DNA of 64,000 nucleotides from Acinetobacter sp. ANC 4862. GTDB taxonomy: Bacteria > Pseudomonadota > Gammaproteobacteria > Pseudomonadales > Moraxellaceae. Below the pieces are notes generated by a model. The model was not told the DNA's origin. It did not search any database and saw only the letters and a program-made list of their open reading frames with translations. The DNA lies in the NCBI RefSeq assembly GCF_004336635.1, contig NZ_SJXH01000010.1:1-64000 (forward strand). Reading direction: 5' to 3'. Shown piece after piece: positions 1 through 9,712 of this stretch. Numbering within the stretch: position 1 is the first letter of the stretch; every line of letters starts with the position of its first letter. Both the position numbers and the translations under genes were made by a program.

Positions 1-87
1 AACGGTTACTAAGAATGATCCAAGTAAATCTGTTTGAGAGAAAAACCTTAAAAGCTTTATTCATGCCCGATAAAATACCGATAAAAC

Positions 88-115
88 AAAAGGAAGCTCA
101 ATTGAGCCTCCTTTT
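88..115 (+). terminator. Rho-independent terminator
   Basis: An AAGGA-GCTC stem pairs with GAGC-TCCTT around an AATT loop and a T-run follows. It probably ends a plus-strand gene lying mostly left of the window; one frame open from base 2 stops at 35-37 and could be its last codons, but that is too short to identify. Confidence 0.6.
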
Positions 116-229
116 ATGAAAAATTGTGGGACAGCAGTGGGGTTTCAACCCCCTTTCATGTCATTTCAGGTCTTATTCTTGCAACAATATTGAGGTATAT
201 TTGCGCAAAAATAAAAGGTGGTTCACATC

Positions 230-463
230 ATGATTCCTGCTACAACTAAAATGCCGATGAAATTTGAATGCACACACTGCAATAAAATTTATATGTATCA
301 ATATTCCACCAATGCGATTTCTTTTTATCCAACCTGTCCAGACTGCAAGCAGGCTGGTTTACTATTAGGTACAGCCGACACCATAGACATCGTGAAGCAT
401 CCGAAAACTTTTGCAAAAACCCTATTCAAACAGATATCGCATAAGCTAGGCAAATCACACTAA
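230..463 (+). CDS. Small zinc-ribbon protein, unknown function
   Basis: A protein of about 77 residues with two CxxC pairs (CTHC near residue 16 and CPDC near 37), which suggests a structural zinc ribbon. The C-terminal half is basic and lysine-rich. The ATG at 230 is chosen because an AAAAGGTGG ribosome-binding site lies 8-9 bases upstream; a GTG at 218 falls inside that site. Its 3' end overlaps the convergent permease gene by about 38 bases. The family is not recognised. It may bind nucleic acid, but this is only inferred from the zinc ribbon and charge. Confidence 0.6.
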   Translation: MIPATTKMPMKFECTHCNKIYMYQYSTNAISFYPTCPDCKQAGLLLGTADTIDIVKHPKTFAKTLFKQISHKLGKSH

Positions 464-1289
464 CCAAACCTAAAACCAAACCTACAGCGGTAGCGGGTTT
501 TAATTTTTCTTTAAAGATAATTAAGCCACTTAATGCACCAAATAGCACCACAAGAATATTCATGCCTGCAAACACAATTGCAGGTGTGTCTTTCAATAAA
601 ATATGCGCTTTGACATACAGTGTAATATTGGCAAAATTCAGTACACCCAAACCTAGTCCAGCCAGAATGTTCTTTTTGCTACCAACAGTTTTTGTGGTCA
701 TTGCAATATAAGCCAATGACAATACAAAGGCACAAATAAACATTAAGTTTAGGGCTACTGCAAACTGTACGCCTAATCCTGTGGTGTATTTGAGCAACAC
801 ATCAATTAAGGCGTATCCAGACCAGACCAATGCCAGATATAACATCGCCTGTTTTGAAGATGGCTGCCCTGTTTCGGCTTTTTGATGCGAAAATAGAATA
901 CTCAGTACAGCTGAAATACCTAGCGCAATCCCGATGATTTTTAGGCTATTAAACTGTTCCTGAAAAATAAAAAATGCGGCTAACAAAGACAATACAACGG
1001 ATAAACGCTGGGCAATTTCAGTTTTAATAATGCCCGCATATTGCAATGATTGGGCTAAACATAAAAAAATACTCGGCAGCAAAACGCCTAAGGCAAGAAT
1101 TAGCCACCACGGCGTATTGAGCATGGAAATATGCTGCAGATCTGGCTTAAACCATAAAAAACACAACAGACTGGCAGATGCGTAGTTCCACACAATCATT
1201 TGGAGTGCATCAAAACCTTTGCCTTTAGCGAGCTTTAAAAGAATTGAGATGACGACACTACAGCAGGCCGCAGCAAATATAAGTTCCAT
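426..1289 (-). CDS. EamA/DMT-family membrane permease
   Basis: About 287 residues with ten hydrophobic segments, arranged as two related halves of five, typical of the drug/metabolite transporter superfamily (EamA domains). Such proteins sit in the inner membrane and export metabolites or amino acids; the substrate cannot be read from sequence. The start is the ATG at 1289, with AAGGA just upstream. The longer frame up to 1346 runs through the fba terminator hairpin and is rejected. The gene probably has its own promoter, because that terminator separates it from fba. Confidence 0.8.
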   Translation of the reverse strand: MELIFAAACCSVVISILLKLAKGKGFDALQMIVWNYASASLLCFLWFKPDLQHISMLNTPWWLILALGVLLPSIFLCLAQSLQYAGIIKTEIAQRLSVVLSLLAAFFIFQEQFNSLKIIGIALGISAVLSILFSHQKAETGQPSSKQAMLYLALVWSGYALIDVLLKYTTGLGVQFAVALNLMFICAFVLSLAYIAMTTKTVGSKKNILAGLGLGVLNFANITLYVKAHILLKDTPAIVFAGMNILVVLFGALSGLIIFKEKLKPATAVGLVLGLVSVICLAYAISV

Positions 1290-1334
1290 CTTTTTCCTTA
1301 TTTTCCTTATATATAAGGGTTTAGGGTTAGATAT

Positions 1335-1363
1335 AAAAAAGCCCACAATAGATGTGGGCTTTT
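1335..1363 (-). terminator. Terminator downstream of fba
   Basis: GCCCAC and GTGGGC form a 6-bp stem flanked by A-runs on the left and T-runs on the right, so it could work in both directions. On the minus strand it lies about 25 bases after the fba stop codon. Confidence 0.8.
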
Positions 1364-1385
1364 GATTATAGATAATCTTTAGTGA

Positions 1386-2423
1386 TTATTTATAACGATT
1401 CACCATTTTCTCTAAAGAAATTGGACGAATCTTGTCTGCATGACCCGCAGTACCAAATCCTGTGTAACGATCTACACAGATTTGTTTCATTGCATCGACA
1501 GTCGCAGAGAAGAATTTACGTGGATCGAATTCGCTTGGTTTTTCCGCCATCATACGACGCATCGCACCAGTAGAAGCCAAACGTAAGTCAGTGTCGATAT
1601 TGATTTTACGAACACCGTGTTTGATTGCTTCAACCAGTTGCTCAACCGGTACACCATAAGTTTCTTTGATGTCACCGCCGAATTCATTGATCACAGCCAA
1701 CCATTCTTGTGGCACAGAGCTTGAACCGTGCATTACAAGATGGGTATTTGGCAATGCTGCATGAATTTCTTTAATGCGATCAATCGCTAAAATATCACCT
1801 GTAGGTGGACGTGTGAATTTGTACGCACCGTGTGAAGTACCCACTGCAATTGCCAAAGCATCTACATTGGTATCTGCAACGAATTGAGTCGCTTCTTCAA
1901 CTGAAGTTAAAAGCTGAGAATGGTCAAGAACGCCTTCCGCGCCTACACCATCTTCTTCACCCGCCATACCGGTTTCAAGGCTACCCAGGCAACCAATTTC
2001 ACCTTCAACTGAAACACCACAAGCGTGTGCCATTTGAACTGTACGACGCGTTACATCTACATTGTATTCGTAACTAGTAGGCGTTTTACCGTCCGCACCC
2101 AATGAACCGTCCATCATTACCGATGAAAAGCCCAATTGGATCGAGCGTTGGCATACATCAGGGTCAGTACCATGATCTTGATGCATAACCACTGGAATAT
2201 GTGGCCACTCTTCAATTGCTGCCAAAATTAAATGACGTAAGAACGGAGCGCCTGCATATTTACGAGCACCCGCAGATGCCTGAACAATAACAGGTGAATT
2301 CGTTTCGTCTGCGGCTAACATAATTGCGCGCATTTGTTCTAAATTGTTTACGTTAAACGCTGGTACGCCGTAGTTGTGTTCACCGGCGTGATCCAAGAGC
2401 TGGCGCAATGAGATAAGTGCCAT
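1386..2423 (-). CDS. fba: Class II fructose-bisphosphate aldolase
   Basis: A 345-residue cytosolic zinc-dependent aldolase that interconverts fructose 1,6-bisphosphate with dihydroxyacetone phosphate and glyceraldehyde 3-phosphate. Class II hallmarks are visible: the VPAFNVNN N-terminal strand, MHQDHGTD near residue 80 with the metal and catalytic residues, EGEIGCLG near 140, HGSSSVP near 230 and KINIDTDLR near 275. Length and motifs match the CbbA-type long form. An aggaggacat ribosome-binding region precedes the ATG. It lies near pgk on the same strand, but a lipoprotein gene and terminators separate the two, so they are probably separate units. Confidence 0.97.
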   Translation of the reverse strand: MALISLRQLLDHAGEHNYGVPAFNVNNLEQMRAIMLAADETNSPVIVQASAGARKYAGAPFLRHLILAAIEEWPHIPVVMHQDHGTDPDVCQRSIQLGFSSVMMDGSLGADGKTPTSYEYNVDVTRRTVQMAHACGVSVEGEIGCLGSLETGMAGEEDGVGAEGVLDHSQLLTSVEEATQFVADTNVDALAIAVGTSHGAYKFTRPPTGDILAIDRIKEIHAALPNTHLVMHGSSSVPQEWLAVINEFGGDIKETYGVPVEQLVEAIKHGVRKINIDTDLRLASTGAMRRMMAEKPSEFDPRKFFSATVDAMKQICVDRYTGFGTAGHADKIRPISLEKMVNRYK

Positions 2424-2497
2424 AATGTCCTCCCAGTTGATGCCCCATATTCTACATGCTGATTGCTTTCAATTCAGTAATAAAAAACACTATTTCA

Positions 2498-2527
2498 AAA
2501 AAAATCCCTGCTTATGCAGGGACTTTT
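2498..2527 (-). terminator. Terminator downstream of the small lipoprotein gene
   Basis: TCCCTGC-ttat-GCAGGGA forms a 7-bp stem, with an eight-base A-run on its left that becomes a U-tract on the minus strand. Confidence 0.8.
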
Positions 2528-2545
2528 AAATAAAACATGACAAAC

Positions 2546-2806
2546 TTAAGGTGCAGTCGCTTCAGAAGCTGCAGGAGTTGCTTCATCTGCATTCGCATTG
2601 GCTATTTCCGCAGGTACATCTGTATTTTTTTCATCCAGAACAGGTTTATCAAGTGAGTCGATTGCCGCTTGTTGCTCTGGCGTAACTTTTTCTTCTACGG
2701 CTGCTGTTGCAGCTGCGTCATTTTTTGGAGCTTCATCTTTCTTGGCACAAGCAGTTAAAGCTAAAGGTGCAATAAGGAGTGCTGCAAGTGTTAATTTCAA
2801 GTTCAT
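2546..2806 (-). CDS. Small alanine/glutamate-rich lipoprotein
   Basis: An 86-residue protein with a lipoprotein signal (MNLKLTLAALLIAPLALTAC, lipobox LTAC, Cys20) followed by a low-complexity, Ala/Glu/Asp-rich tail with no clear fold. It is expected to be lipid-anchored in the envelope. It sits between pgk and fba with its own terminator. No function can be assigned. Confidence 0.75.
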   Translation of the reverse strand: MNLKLTLAALLIAPLALTACAKKDEAPKNDAAATAAVEEKVTPEQQAAIDSLDKPVLDEKNTDVPAEIANANADEATPAASEATAP

Positions 2807-2890
2807 CAGATTTTCCTAGGACAGGAGATTTAATGAACGTAATTTTATTGCAGATATATTTCATTTTGATGACTAAAATATGTATCCCGA

Positions 2891-2928
2891 AATGACAAAA
2901 GGCTGACTGTAGTCAACCTTTTGTCATT
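2891..2928 (-). terminator. Terminator downstream of pgk
   Basis: A long, nearly perfect inverted repeat (AATGACAAAAGG-c-TGACT gt AGTCA-a-CCTTTTGTCATT) lies 45 bases after the pgk stop. Confidence 0.75.
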
Positions 2929-2972
2929 TTTACTTTATGGCTTTATCTGATTTAGAACTTCAGATCTAAAGA

Positions 2973-4160
2973 TTAAGCACGTTCAAGTAGTACCGCAACT
3001 GCAGGAAGGGTTTTGCCTTCTACAAATTCAAGGAAAGCACCACCACCGGTAGAGATATAACCAATTTTGTCAGCCACTTCATATTTGTCGATTGCAGCTA
3101 AAGTATCACCACCACCTGCAATCGAGAAGCCTTCAGATTCAGCGATTGCTAAAGACAATGCTTTCGTGCCTTCACCGAACTGATCCACTTCAAATACACC
3201 CACTGGACCATTCCAAAGAATGGTTTTTGAAGTTTTGATAATTTCAGCGAATGCTTTTGCAGTTTCTGGACCAACGTCTAAAATCATGTCGTTGTCACTG
3301 ACATCAGCAACATTTTTAACCACTGCTTTTGCTTTAGCCAATGAACCCAAGAAATCTGCAAAGTCGATTTCAGCTGCATCTGCAACCACAACGTCTGTTG
3401 GAAGGGGAACTGATACTTTTGCAGCAATAGTTTTGGCTGTGTCGATCAAATCATTTTCACACAATGATTTACCCACATTGTAGCCAGCAGCAGCCAGGAA
3501 TGTATTGGCAATACCACCACCTACGATGATTTGATCACAAATATCAGAAAGTGAAGTTAACACGTCCAGTTTAGTTGAAACTTTAGAACCTGCAACAATC
3601 GCAACCATTGGTTTTTCAGGAGTTTTAAGTGCACGACCTAAAGCATCCAGTTCAGCTGCAAGTAACGGCCCTGCTGCTGCAACAGCGGCAAAACGCGCTA
3701 CGCCTTCAGTTGATGCTTCTGCACGGTGCGCAGTACCAAATGCATCCATCACGAACACATCGCAAAGTGCTGCATATTTTTGTGCAAGTTCAGGATTGTT
3801 TTTCTTTTCACCCGGGTTGAAACGCACGTTTTCAAGCAATACCACCTGACCTGCGGCAACTTCAACAGCATCTAAGTAGTCCGTCAATAATTTAACGTCT
3901 TGACCCAAAGCTTGAGTCAAATAAGCAGCAACAGGAGCTAAAGACTGTTCTGGTTTAGGTTCACCTTCAACGGGACGACCTAGGTGAGAACAAACCATTA
4001 CCGCAGCGCCTTTTTCTACCGCTGCTTTAATTGTAGGAAGCGCCGCGCGTAAACGTGCATCGCTTGTGATTTCACCATTTTTTACAGGTACGTTTAAATC
4101 TTCACGAATAAGAACGCGTTTACCTGTTAAATCGAGGTCAGTCATACGCTGAAAATTCAT
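2973..4160 (-). CDS. pgk: Phosphoglycerate kinase
   Basis: A 395-residue monomeric glycolytic kinase that transfers phosphate between 1,3-bisphosphoglycerate and ADP. Family motifs are present: [14 protein letters not shown] at the N-terminus (substrate-binding Arg and Asp), CSHLGRP near residue 57, [12 protein letters not shown] near 113, GSKVSTKL near 192, and the nucleotide-binding GPVGVFE and GGGDTLAA motifs towards the C-terminus. Length is normal. The start [11 protein letters not shown] is preceded by an agagagct region. Confidence 0.97.
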   Translation of the reverse strand: MNFQRMTDLDLTGKRVLIREDLNVPVKNGEITSDARLRAALPTIKAAVEKGAAVMVCSHLGRPVEGEPKPEQSLAPVAAYLTQALGQDVKLLTDYLDAVEVAAGQVVLLENVRFNPGEKKNNPELAQKYAALCDVFVMDAFGTAHRAEASTEGVARFAAVAAAGPLLAAELDALGRALKTPEKPMVAIVAGSKVSTKLDVLTSLSDICDQIIVGGGIANTFLAAAGYNVGKSLCENDLIDTAKTIAAKVSVPLPTDVVVADAAEIDFADFLGSLAKAKAVVKNVADVSDNDMILDVGPETAKAFAEIIKTSKTILWNGPVGVFEVDQFGEGTKALSLAIAESEGFSIAGGGDTLAAIDKYEVADKIGYISTGGGAFLEFVEGKTLPAVAVLLERA

Positions 4161-4300
4161 GTATAGCTCTCTTTATAGATATAAAAACCGCCCGATTTTA
4201 AATGATTATGTAGAAAAAGGTTAGCTTCTTTTGCATAAAAGCTGTCGAAAGGCAAAGTTTTGATTATGATAGTCAAAAGCCACTCCATGATTTAGAGCTT

Positions 4301-4684
4301 ATGTCTATTCACCCAGATCCAAATATCAATCGTTTAAATGTTTTAGGCGAACCTATGGCTAGCTGTTGCTATGCTCCTATTACCGGATATTTTCGTAACG
4401 GCTTTTGTCATACTGCGACAACAGATCTAGGTCAGCATACAATGTGTGCACAAATGACCGCTGAGTTTCTTAATTTTTCGCAAAAAGTAGGTAATGACTT
4501 GATCACACCATTACCAGAAGTCGATTTCCCGGGTTTAGAGCCCGGTGATTTTTGGTGTATTTGTGTGACCCGTTGGGTTGAAGCATACCAGGCCGGTATC
4601 GCCCCTCCCATTAAAATTCAAGCTTGCCATCAAGCTGTGCTCTCCTATGTTCCGCTTGATGTGCTTATGGAATATGCAGTGTGA
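4301..4684 (+). CDS. DUF2237 family protein
   Basis: A 127-residue protein matching the DUF2237 pattern: NVLGEPMASCC, GYFRNGFCHT, DLGQHTMCA, GNDLITP, FPGLEPGDFWC and a C-terminal RWVEA segment. The conserved cysteines suggest metal or redox chemistry, but the biochemical role is unknown. The stop overlaps the start of maf (TGATG), so the two are translationally coupled. No promoter could be chosen with confidence in the pgk divergent region upstream. Confidence 0.85.
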   Translation: MSIHPDPNINRLNVLGEPMASCCYAPITGYFRNGFCHTATTDLGQHTMCAQMTAEFLNFSQKVGNDLITPLPEVDFPGLEPGDFWCICVTRWVEAYQAGIAPPIKIQACHQAVLSYVPLDVLMEYAV

Positions 4685-5277
4685 TGAGTACTCCCCAAAT
4701 TATTTTGGCTTCAAGCAGCCAAACCCGTAAAGACCTGATGAACCGCCTGCGCATCAATTATCAAAGTATCGTGCCTGATATTGATGAATCTCCGCGTGGT
4801 GAAAATCATGCGGATCATTTGGCCAAACGACTGGCATTTGAAAAGGCCAGAGCCATTTCAGAACAATATCCAGAAGCCATTGTGATTGGATCAGATCAGG
4901 TCGCTTGGCGTGAAGGTGCACCGGATATTTTTATTGGCAAACCGCTAACGGTTGAAAAAGCAGTGAAACAACTGCAAGCCAATTCCGATAAAATTGTCTA
5001 TTTCAGTACCGCATTAAGTGTTCAACAGCAGTCAACTGGCTTTGAACAAACGCTAGTTGAACACTACAAAGTCAAATTTCGCAAACTCAGTCTTGCTGAA
5101 ATTGAGCGTTATATTGAAGTAGAACAACCTTTAATGTGCGCCGGAAGTTTCAAATGTGAAAGTTTGGGTATTAGCCTGTTTGATCAAATGATTGGGCAAG
5201 ACCAAACTACCTTGATGGGTATGCCGATGATTCAGCTGTGCCACATCCTGCGTCAATTGAATATTTTAGTTCCTTAA
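4684..5277 (+). CDS. maf: Maf/YceF-type nucleotide pyrophosphatase
   Basis: About 197 residues, matching Maf-family enzymes that hydrolyse non-canonical or modified nucleoside triphosphates to the monophosphate. Visible motifs are ILASSSQTRKDLM at the N-terminus (phosphate-binding Ser/Arg), DIDESPR, AKRLAFEKA, VIGSDQVAW (catalytic Asp) and IGKPLTVEKA. ATG 4684 is preferred over GTG 4681 and overlaps the previous stop. Substitutions in the C-terminal half look closer to the YceF subgroup than to YhdE, a judgement made by eye. Confidence 0.88.
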   Translation: MSTPQIILASSSQTRKDLMNRLRINYQSIVPDIDESPRGENHADHLAKRLAFEKARAISEQYPEAIVIGSDQVAWREGAPDIFIGKPLTVEKAVKQLQANSDKIVYFSTALSVQQQSTGFEQTLVEHYKVKFRKLSLAEIERYIEVEQPLMCAGSFKCESLGISLFDQMIGQDQTTLMGMPMIQLCHILRQLNILVP

Positions 5278-5292
5278 TTTTAGGCTGTATGT

Positions 5293-6462
5293 ATGTCTCA
5301 ACCATTAGATGTATTAGGCGGAATTACCGCTGAACAATTTCTTGCTGAATATTGGCAAAAAAAACCGTTACTTGTACGTAATGCGCTTCCTGAAATTGCA
5401 AATCTTTTAGAACCTAACGATGTGATGGAACTGGCACTGGATGAAAATGTTAGTGCCCGTTTAATCAAACAAAAAGATAAAGATCCAAACCAATGGTCTG
5501 TGAAATCATCGCCTTTAACCAAAGCTGATTTCCAGAAGATGCCAAAGCTTTGGACTTTACTCGTACAAGCTGTGGATCATTACTCTTTTGACCTTGCTGA
5601 ACTTTGGAAAAAATTCCCTTTTATTCCGCAGTGGCGTCGTGATGACATCATGGTGTCATATGCCCCAAAAGGCGGCTCAGTCGGTAAACATTTCGATTTT
5701 TACGATGTGTTTTTAGTACAGGGACATGGACACCGTCGCTGGCAGTTAGGTCAAATGTGCAATCCTGAAAGCGAATTTGTTGCAGGTCAACCGTTAAAAT
5801 TACTGCCAGAGATGGAGGTCAATTTTGATGAAGTTTTAGCACCAGGCGATTTGCTCTATGTACCACCAGGTCTGTCTCATTACGGCGTAGCAGAAGATGA
5901 CTGTCTGACCTACTCATTTGGTTTCCGTATGCCAAATGTGGCGGAAATGATGGATCGCGTCAGTGACAAATTTGCGGCTGATCAGTTGCTTAAAAACCCA
6001 CTGACTGACATTATTCGCGACAAAATCAGCCCGATCGGTCAAATCAGTCAGGCTGAAATTGAGTATTTAAAAGCAGAACTTTTAGCTCAATTGCAAAATC
6101 CAACCGTGCTTGAAGATGCGCTCATGAGCCTGATGTCGGAACCGAAATATCCTGAAAACATTCCAGAGGCAGAAGCCATTGGTACAGGTGATTTGGAAGA
6201 AGTATTGGATCAAGGTTATTCCCTTATTCTTGAGCCGGCATCACGTCTACTTTATACTGAAGACGAAGATGAGTTGCTGTTCTGGGCCAATGGTGAAGGC
6301 ATTTGTATTTCAGATGCGTTTGCACCGATTTTAAAACAATTGGCTGATGGCAGTTCAGTATTACTCGATGAAAATCTTTATGATCCGGATATGCTGGAAG
6401 ACATCGTAAACTTGTTAAATGAATCGATTCTGATGTTATTACCTGCTACAGAGCAAGAATAA
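5293..6462 (+). CDS. roxA: Cupin (JmjC-like) ribosomal protein L16 arginine hydroxylase
   Basis: A 389-residue Fe(II)/2-oxoglutarate oxygenase of the YcfD/RoxA type, known to hydroxylate an arginine of ribosomal protein uL16. The double-stranded beta-helix holds the metal triad: GKHFDFYDVFL near residue 130 gives His and Asp, and LSHYGV near 195 gives the distal His. GHRRWQLG follows the first pair. The C-terminal winged-helix-like part (about 220-389) is typical of the family. It starts 15 bases after maf and is followed by a strong terminator, so it ends the DUF2237-maf-roxA unit. Confidence 0.88.
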   Translation: MSQPLDVLGGITAEQFLAEYWQKKPLLVRNALPEIANLLEPNDVMELALDENVSARLIKQKDKDPNQWSVKSSPLTKADFQKMPKLWTLLVQAVDHYSFDLAELWKKFPFIPQWRRDDIMVSYAPKGGSVGKHFDFYDVFLVQGHGHRRWQLGQMCNPESEFVAGQPLKLLPEMEVNFDEVLAPGDLLYVPPGLSHYGVAEDDCLTYSFGFRMPNVAEMMDRVSDKFAADQLLKNPLTDIIRDKISPIGQISQAEIEYLKAELLAQLQNPTVLEDALMSLMSEPKYPENIPEAEAIGTGDLEEVLDQGYSLILEPASRLLYTEDEDELLFWANGEGICISDAFAPILKQLADGSSVLLDENLYDPDMLEDIVNLLNESILMLLPATEQE

Positions 6463-6470
6463 ATCAAGCA

Positions 6471-6499
6471 AAAAGGGGAAATTAGATTTCCCCTTTTTT
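6471..6499 (+). terminator. Terminator after roxA
   Basis: GGGGAAAT-tag-ATTTCCCC forms a perfect 8-bp stem followed by a T-run, 12 bases after the stop codon. Confidence 0.9.
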
Positions 6500-6520
6500 A
6501 TATTCTAGAAGCATTAAAGC

Positions 6521-6997
6521 TTATTTTTTAGAAAAATCAAAAGCAAAATAACTTACAAATTTTAGTTTTTTTCCAACCCGATAATATGAAGTTGCTAAAT
6601 AAATATGCGTATCTATTTGCACCATTTCATCATGATAATGCCTAACCCAATTTGGATTAGCAGATAAATCATGATTGATAATCAGAACATCTTGATCACT
6701 AAATAGTGATTTTCCGATATGGGCATTAAATTGATATCTTTGGGTTTCAATTTTACCAATCCCTAATCGATTCAGTCCTGTTAATTCTCCTGTAGAGGAA
6801 AGATTAAATACTTTACCTCGCCAAAGATTTAAACGCTGAAACCAGACGGGTTTAATCACCCTACCTTTTGCACTGCCCTTTAAAGATTCAATTTTTGGAC
6901 AGGTTCCTGTTTTAAAAAGTTGATTCAAATCTTTTATATTTAAAGTTTTTAAATCCTCGAGTTGCTGAATATTATGTAATTTTAAATTATCATTCAT
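6521..6997 (-). CDS. Hypothetical protein, 158 aa
   Basis: A 158-residue protein with no signal peptide or membrane segment and no recognised family. A leucine-rich N-terminus (LHNIQQLEDLKTLNIKDL) is followed by a basic, beta-rich region; an HYHDEMVQID segment near residue 120 carries two histidines but is not a known metal motif. The middle part (GSAKGRVIKPVWFQRLNLWRG) could be an enzyme core of an unannotated family. An aagggggagg ribosome-binding site precedes the ATG, so translation is well supported. Confidence 0.6.
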   Translation of the reverse strand: MNDNLKLHNIQQLEDLKTLNIKDLNQLFKTGTCPKIESLKGSAKGRVIKPVWFQRLNLWRGKVFNLSSTGELTGLNRLGIGKIETQRYQFNAHIGKSLFSDQDVLIINHDLSANPNWVRHYHDEMVQIDTHIYLATSYYRVGKKLKFVSYFAFDFSKK

Positions 6998-7151
6998 TAC
7001 ACCTCCCCCTTATCTTGTTATCAAAATTTATTTTTAATAATTATCTTTTTTAGATAGAGCAATGAACGCCCATATTTTAAAGGCTAGGATTAGCCTTATC
7101 TCCCAGTGACAACTTCTTTGTTAAAAGATTATTTCAGCTGCATAAATAAAA

Positions 7152-9032
7152 TCATTTAAGCTGAACAATGGCTTGAATTATCGTACATCCCTCTCCAGAA
7201 GATAAAATAAGTTCCGCACCTATACGTTCTAAGCGCATTTTCATACTGCGCATCCCAATACTTAATCCCTGTTGTGCTACACAATCCGTATCAAAACCCA
7301 CGCCATCATCCTGTATGGTCAAAATTAATTGATTTTCTACAAGATAAGTCATCGACACTTTCACATTTTTTGCCTGACTGTGTTTAATCACATTGGTTAA
7401 ACTTTCTTCCAGCACACGAATCAAGGTCAAACACTGGAGCGCTGTGGGTATCGCCTGCCACTCCCTCGGAAAAGCCCATTTAGAATGAATATCTAACTCA
7501 TCCATCAGCTGACTAAAACGGTGTCTAACCGGTGCAACCCACATGACTGGACTGACTGGAATTTTATTATCAGCAGATGAACCATTATCAATAATTTGCC
7601 TTAAATCATCTCTAAGTAATTTGAGCATCGATAAAAATTGCTGATTTGGAATATTATGTGCACTTTGATCCACTAAAATCATGGAGCGAACCAATGACGC
7701 GCCTAAGCCATCATGTAAATCATGAGATAGATGTATTCTTTCTTGCAACTTCACATTCTCAAGTTCCAATTGATGTTTTTCATTCAAACTTGAACTTAAA
7801 TTTTCTTCCGCCTGTTTAACTTTGACTTTTAATTCGGTATTAAATGTTTCTATTTTTTTTATGTTGCGTGTCAATCTCGCACCCAATATGATCACCACAA
7901 AGAAGCTAATAATTGGTGAGGTATAGGGTGATAATGGTTGTACATCAGAAGATGATTTCGATAATAACAATAGCGTATCAAAGATAGCAAAGCTGACAAT
8001 TCCGGTTAAACAAATGGCTAAAAAAATATAATCTGATCGTCTAGATTGAATGGCACGATAGCTGATATAAATATAGGTGATAAAAAATATGCCTACATAT
8101 ATTAAAAATATCAGTGGAAAGACAAAATAAATAAATTGCTGTGGGGTGAAAAAAATACCAGTAATGGCAAGTCCAGTAGCAAAATACATCGAAGCTTCAA
8201 TTTTAGCTAAATGCGTTCGGATAAATCTGAGTAAATAAATACAAAAACTAATAATATATAAGACAAAGAAAGTCAGATTTGCTTGGGTTGCCATTAAGCT
8301 TGTTGGGTATGGAAATGTTTCTGTAGTCAGTAGATTGGAAATAAATAGCACCCATAGCAAGGAACTCAAGGCAAACCATCCAAAAGTGGTTTCTTTAGGT
8401 CTTAATAACCAGATAACAAAACAGATCACCCCAAAAGTGATCGATAAAATGATATTGATTTGAAATAATGTTCTGCGGTTCCAAATTTTGCTTTGATGGA
8501 TCTCATCATTGCTTTGCACATTATTAAAGGAAATCGTACCAAGCCCTGGAGATTGAAAAGCAAAACCATTCACATAAATCAAAATTTCATTTTCATCAAA
8601 TTTTAATCCCGATATCGGTAAGATCCAATAACGTGGCATATTCCAGCTTTTAGACAAAGGTTCCTGTAAATGCCGATCCCGCCACAGCAAATCACCATTT
8701 AAAAAAACTGCCCCTGCAGAATTAATATAATCAATTGAAAAAGCAATTGGCTCTACTAACTTCGCATTATTTTGACATGACCAGTTCCATTCAATCTTAT
8801 ACCAGGCACCCCCATTATAATTTTTCCAGTGATTGGTCCATTTATCTGGCAATTGCACCAACTGCCAGCCCTGCTTGGGTAAAACTGTCTGTGACGGCGT
8901 TTTAACAGCATAGACAGAATTAATATGCACTGAACATTGTTCATTAATCCTTTCTGTTATTTCTGCATAACTGATTCGACTGAATAAACTCAGCAAAAAT
9001 ATGCAAAAGAAATACAGGATGGAATGATTCAT
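7152..9032 (-). CDS. 7TMR-DISM sensor histidine kinase, NarL class
   Basis: A 626-residue two-component sensor. Order: signal peptide (1-23), a periplasmic beta-sandwich sensor of about 160 residues (7TMR-DISM extracellular type), seven hydrophobic segments (about 190-390), a short coiled coil, then a HisKA_3 dimerisation domain with phospho-acceptor His in LSHDLHDGLG, and a HATPase_c domain with N-box EESLTNVIKHSQA and G-box DDGVGFD. The start codon overlaps the regulator's stop (ATGA), so the two are co-transcribed and likely act together. The signal sensed is unknown; DISM sensors often bind carbohydrate-like ligands. Confidence 0.9.
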   Translation of the reverse strand: MNHSILYFFCIFLLSLFSRISYAEITERINEQCSVHINSVYAVKTPSQTVLPKQGWQLVQLPDKWTNHWKNYNGGAWYKIEWNWSCQNNAKLVEPIAFSIDYINSAGAVFLNGDLLWRDRHLQEPLSKSWNMPRYWILPISGLKFDENEILIYVNGFAFQSPGLGTISFNNVQSNDEIHQSKIWNRRTLFQINIILSITFGVICFVIWLLRPKETTFGWFALSSLLWVLFISNLLTTETFPYPTSLMATQANLTFFVLYIISFCIYLLRFIRTHLAKIEASMYFATGLAITGIFFTPQQFIYFVFPLIFLIYVGIFFITYIYISYRAIQSRRSDYIFLAICLTGIVSFAIFDTLLLLSKSSSDVQPLSPYTSPIISFFVVIILGARLTRNIKKIETFNTELKVKVKQAEENLSSSLNEKHQLELENVKLQERIHLSHDLHDGLGASLVRSMILVDQSAHNIPNQQFLSMLKLLRDDLRQIIDNGSSADNKIPVSPVMWVAPVRHRFSQLMDELDIHSKWAFPREWQAIPTALQCLTLIRVLEESLTNVIKHSQAKNVKVSMTYLVENQLILTIQDDGVGFDTDCVAQQGLSIGMRSMKMRLERIGAELILSSGEGCTIIQAIVQLK

Positions 9033-9712
9033 AAAATCCCTAAGGATCGTGCTGCACTGACTGCTTTGGTTCTTTTCGTCACCGCCAATTTTCGGTAAAT
9101 ATGCTTAATGTGACTTTCCACCGTATATTTAGAGACAAATAACTGTTCCGCTATTTCTTTGTTACTCATCCCTTGGGCAACCAAGTCTAAAATTTCTGTT
9201 TCACGATTGGTCAAAAGTGCCACTTCCGACTCTAAGGATTTATCATCATTTGAGCCTGTAATCACTGAAGCTGAAATCTGCTTTAAAATTTCCTGTGCAA
9301 TAAAAGGATCAATCGGTGCTCCACCACGCAAAATACTGCGAATCGCCAGCCGCACTTCCGCATCATCGCGTTCTTTTAGAACATAGCCGGTCGCACCGGC
9401 TTTGATGGCTGAAAATAGACTTGCTTGCGTACTCCATGCGGAAATCACCAGAATTAAAGCACTGCTATCTTGGGCACGCAGCTTTTCTATCAGTTCCACC
9501 CCATTTCCATCAGGAAGTCCGAGATCGACCAATGCCAAGGAAATAGGTTGTTGTTCTATTTGCAGGAAGGCTTCTTTTAGATTCTTGGCAAAAATGAGCA
9601 CATCATTGTCATAGCCCATTCCGTTCAATATATGTCTTAATCGTTCTTGAATGAGATCTTCATCTTCAACAATTAAAACAGGTACAGGTAAAATCGTTTC
9701 TAATCCGGACAC
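9029..9712 (-). CDS. NarL/LuxR-family response regulator
   Basis: A 227-residue regulator: receiver domain at 1-125 (acidic pocket VEDED, phospho-acceptor Asp in LALVDLGLPDGNG, conserved Lys in VLKER), then a LuxR-type helix-turn-helix near 165-225 (LTNRETEILDLVAQGMSNKE and a TVESHIKHIYRKL recognition helix). It starts with GTG (9712), with AAAGGGG upstream. First gene of a two-gene operon with the 7TMR-DISM kinase, its presumed phosphodonor; target promoters are not evident. Confidence 0.92.
   Translation of the reverse strand: MSGLETILPVPVLIVEDEDLIQERLRHILNGMGYDNDVLIFAKNLKEAFLQIEQQPISLALVDLGLPDGNGVELIEKLRAQDSSALILVISAWSTQASLFSAIKAGATGYVLKERDDAEVRLAIRSILRGGAPIDPFIAQEILKQISASVITGSNDDKSLESEVALLTNRETEILDLVAQGMSNKEIAEQLFVSKYTVESHIKHIYRKLAVTKRTKAVSAARSLGIL

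Noticed and set aside
2..37. C-terminal codons of a plus-strand gene at the left edge
   Set aside because: Eleven codons before a stop are too few to identify; noted only with the terminator.
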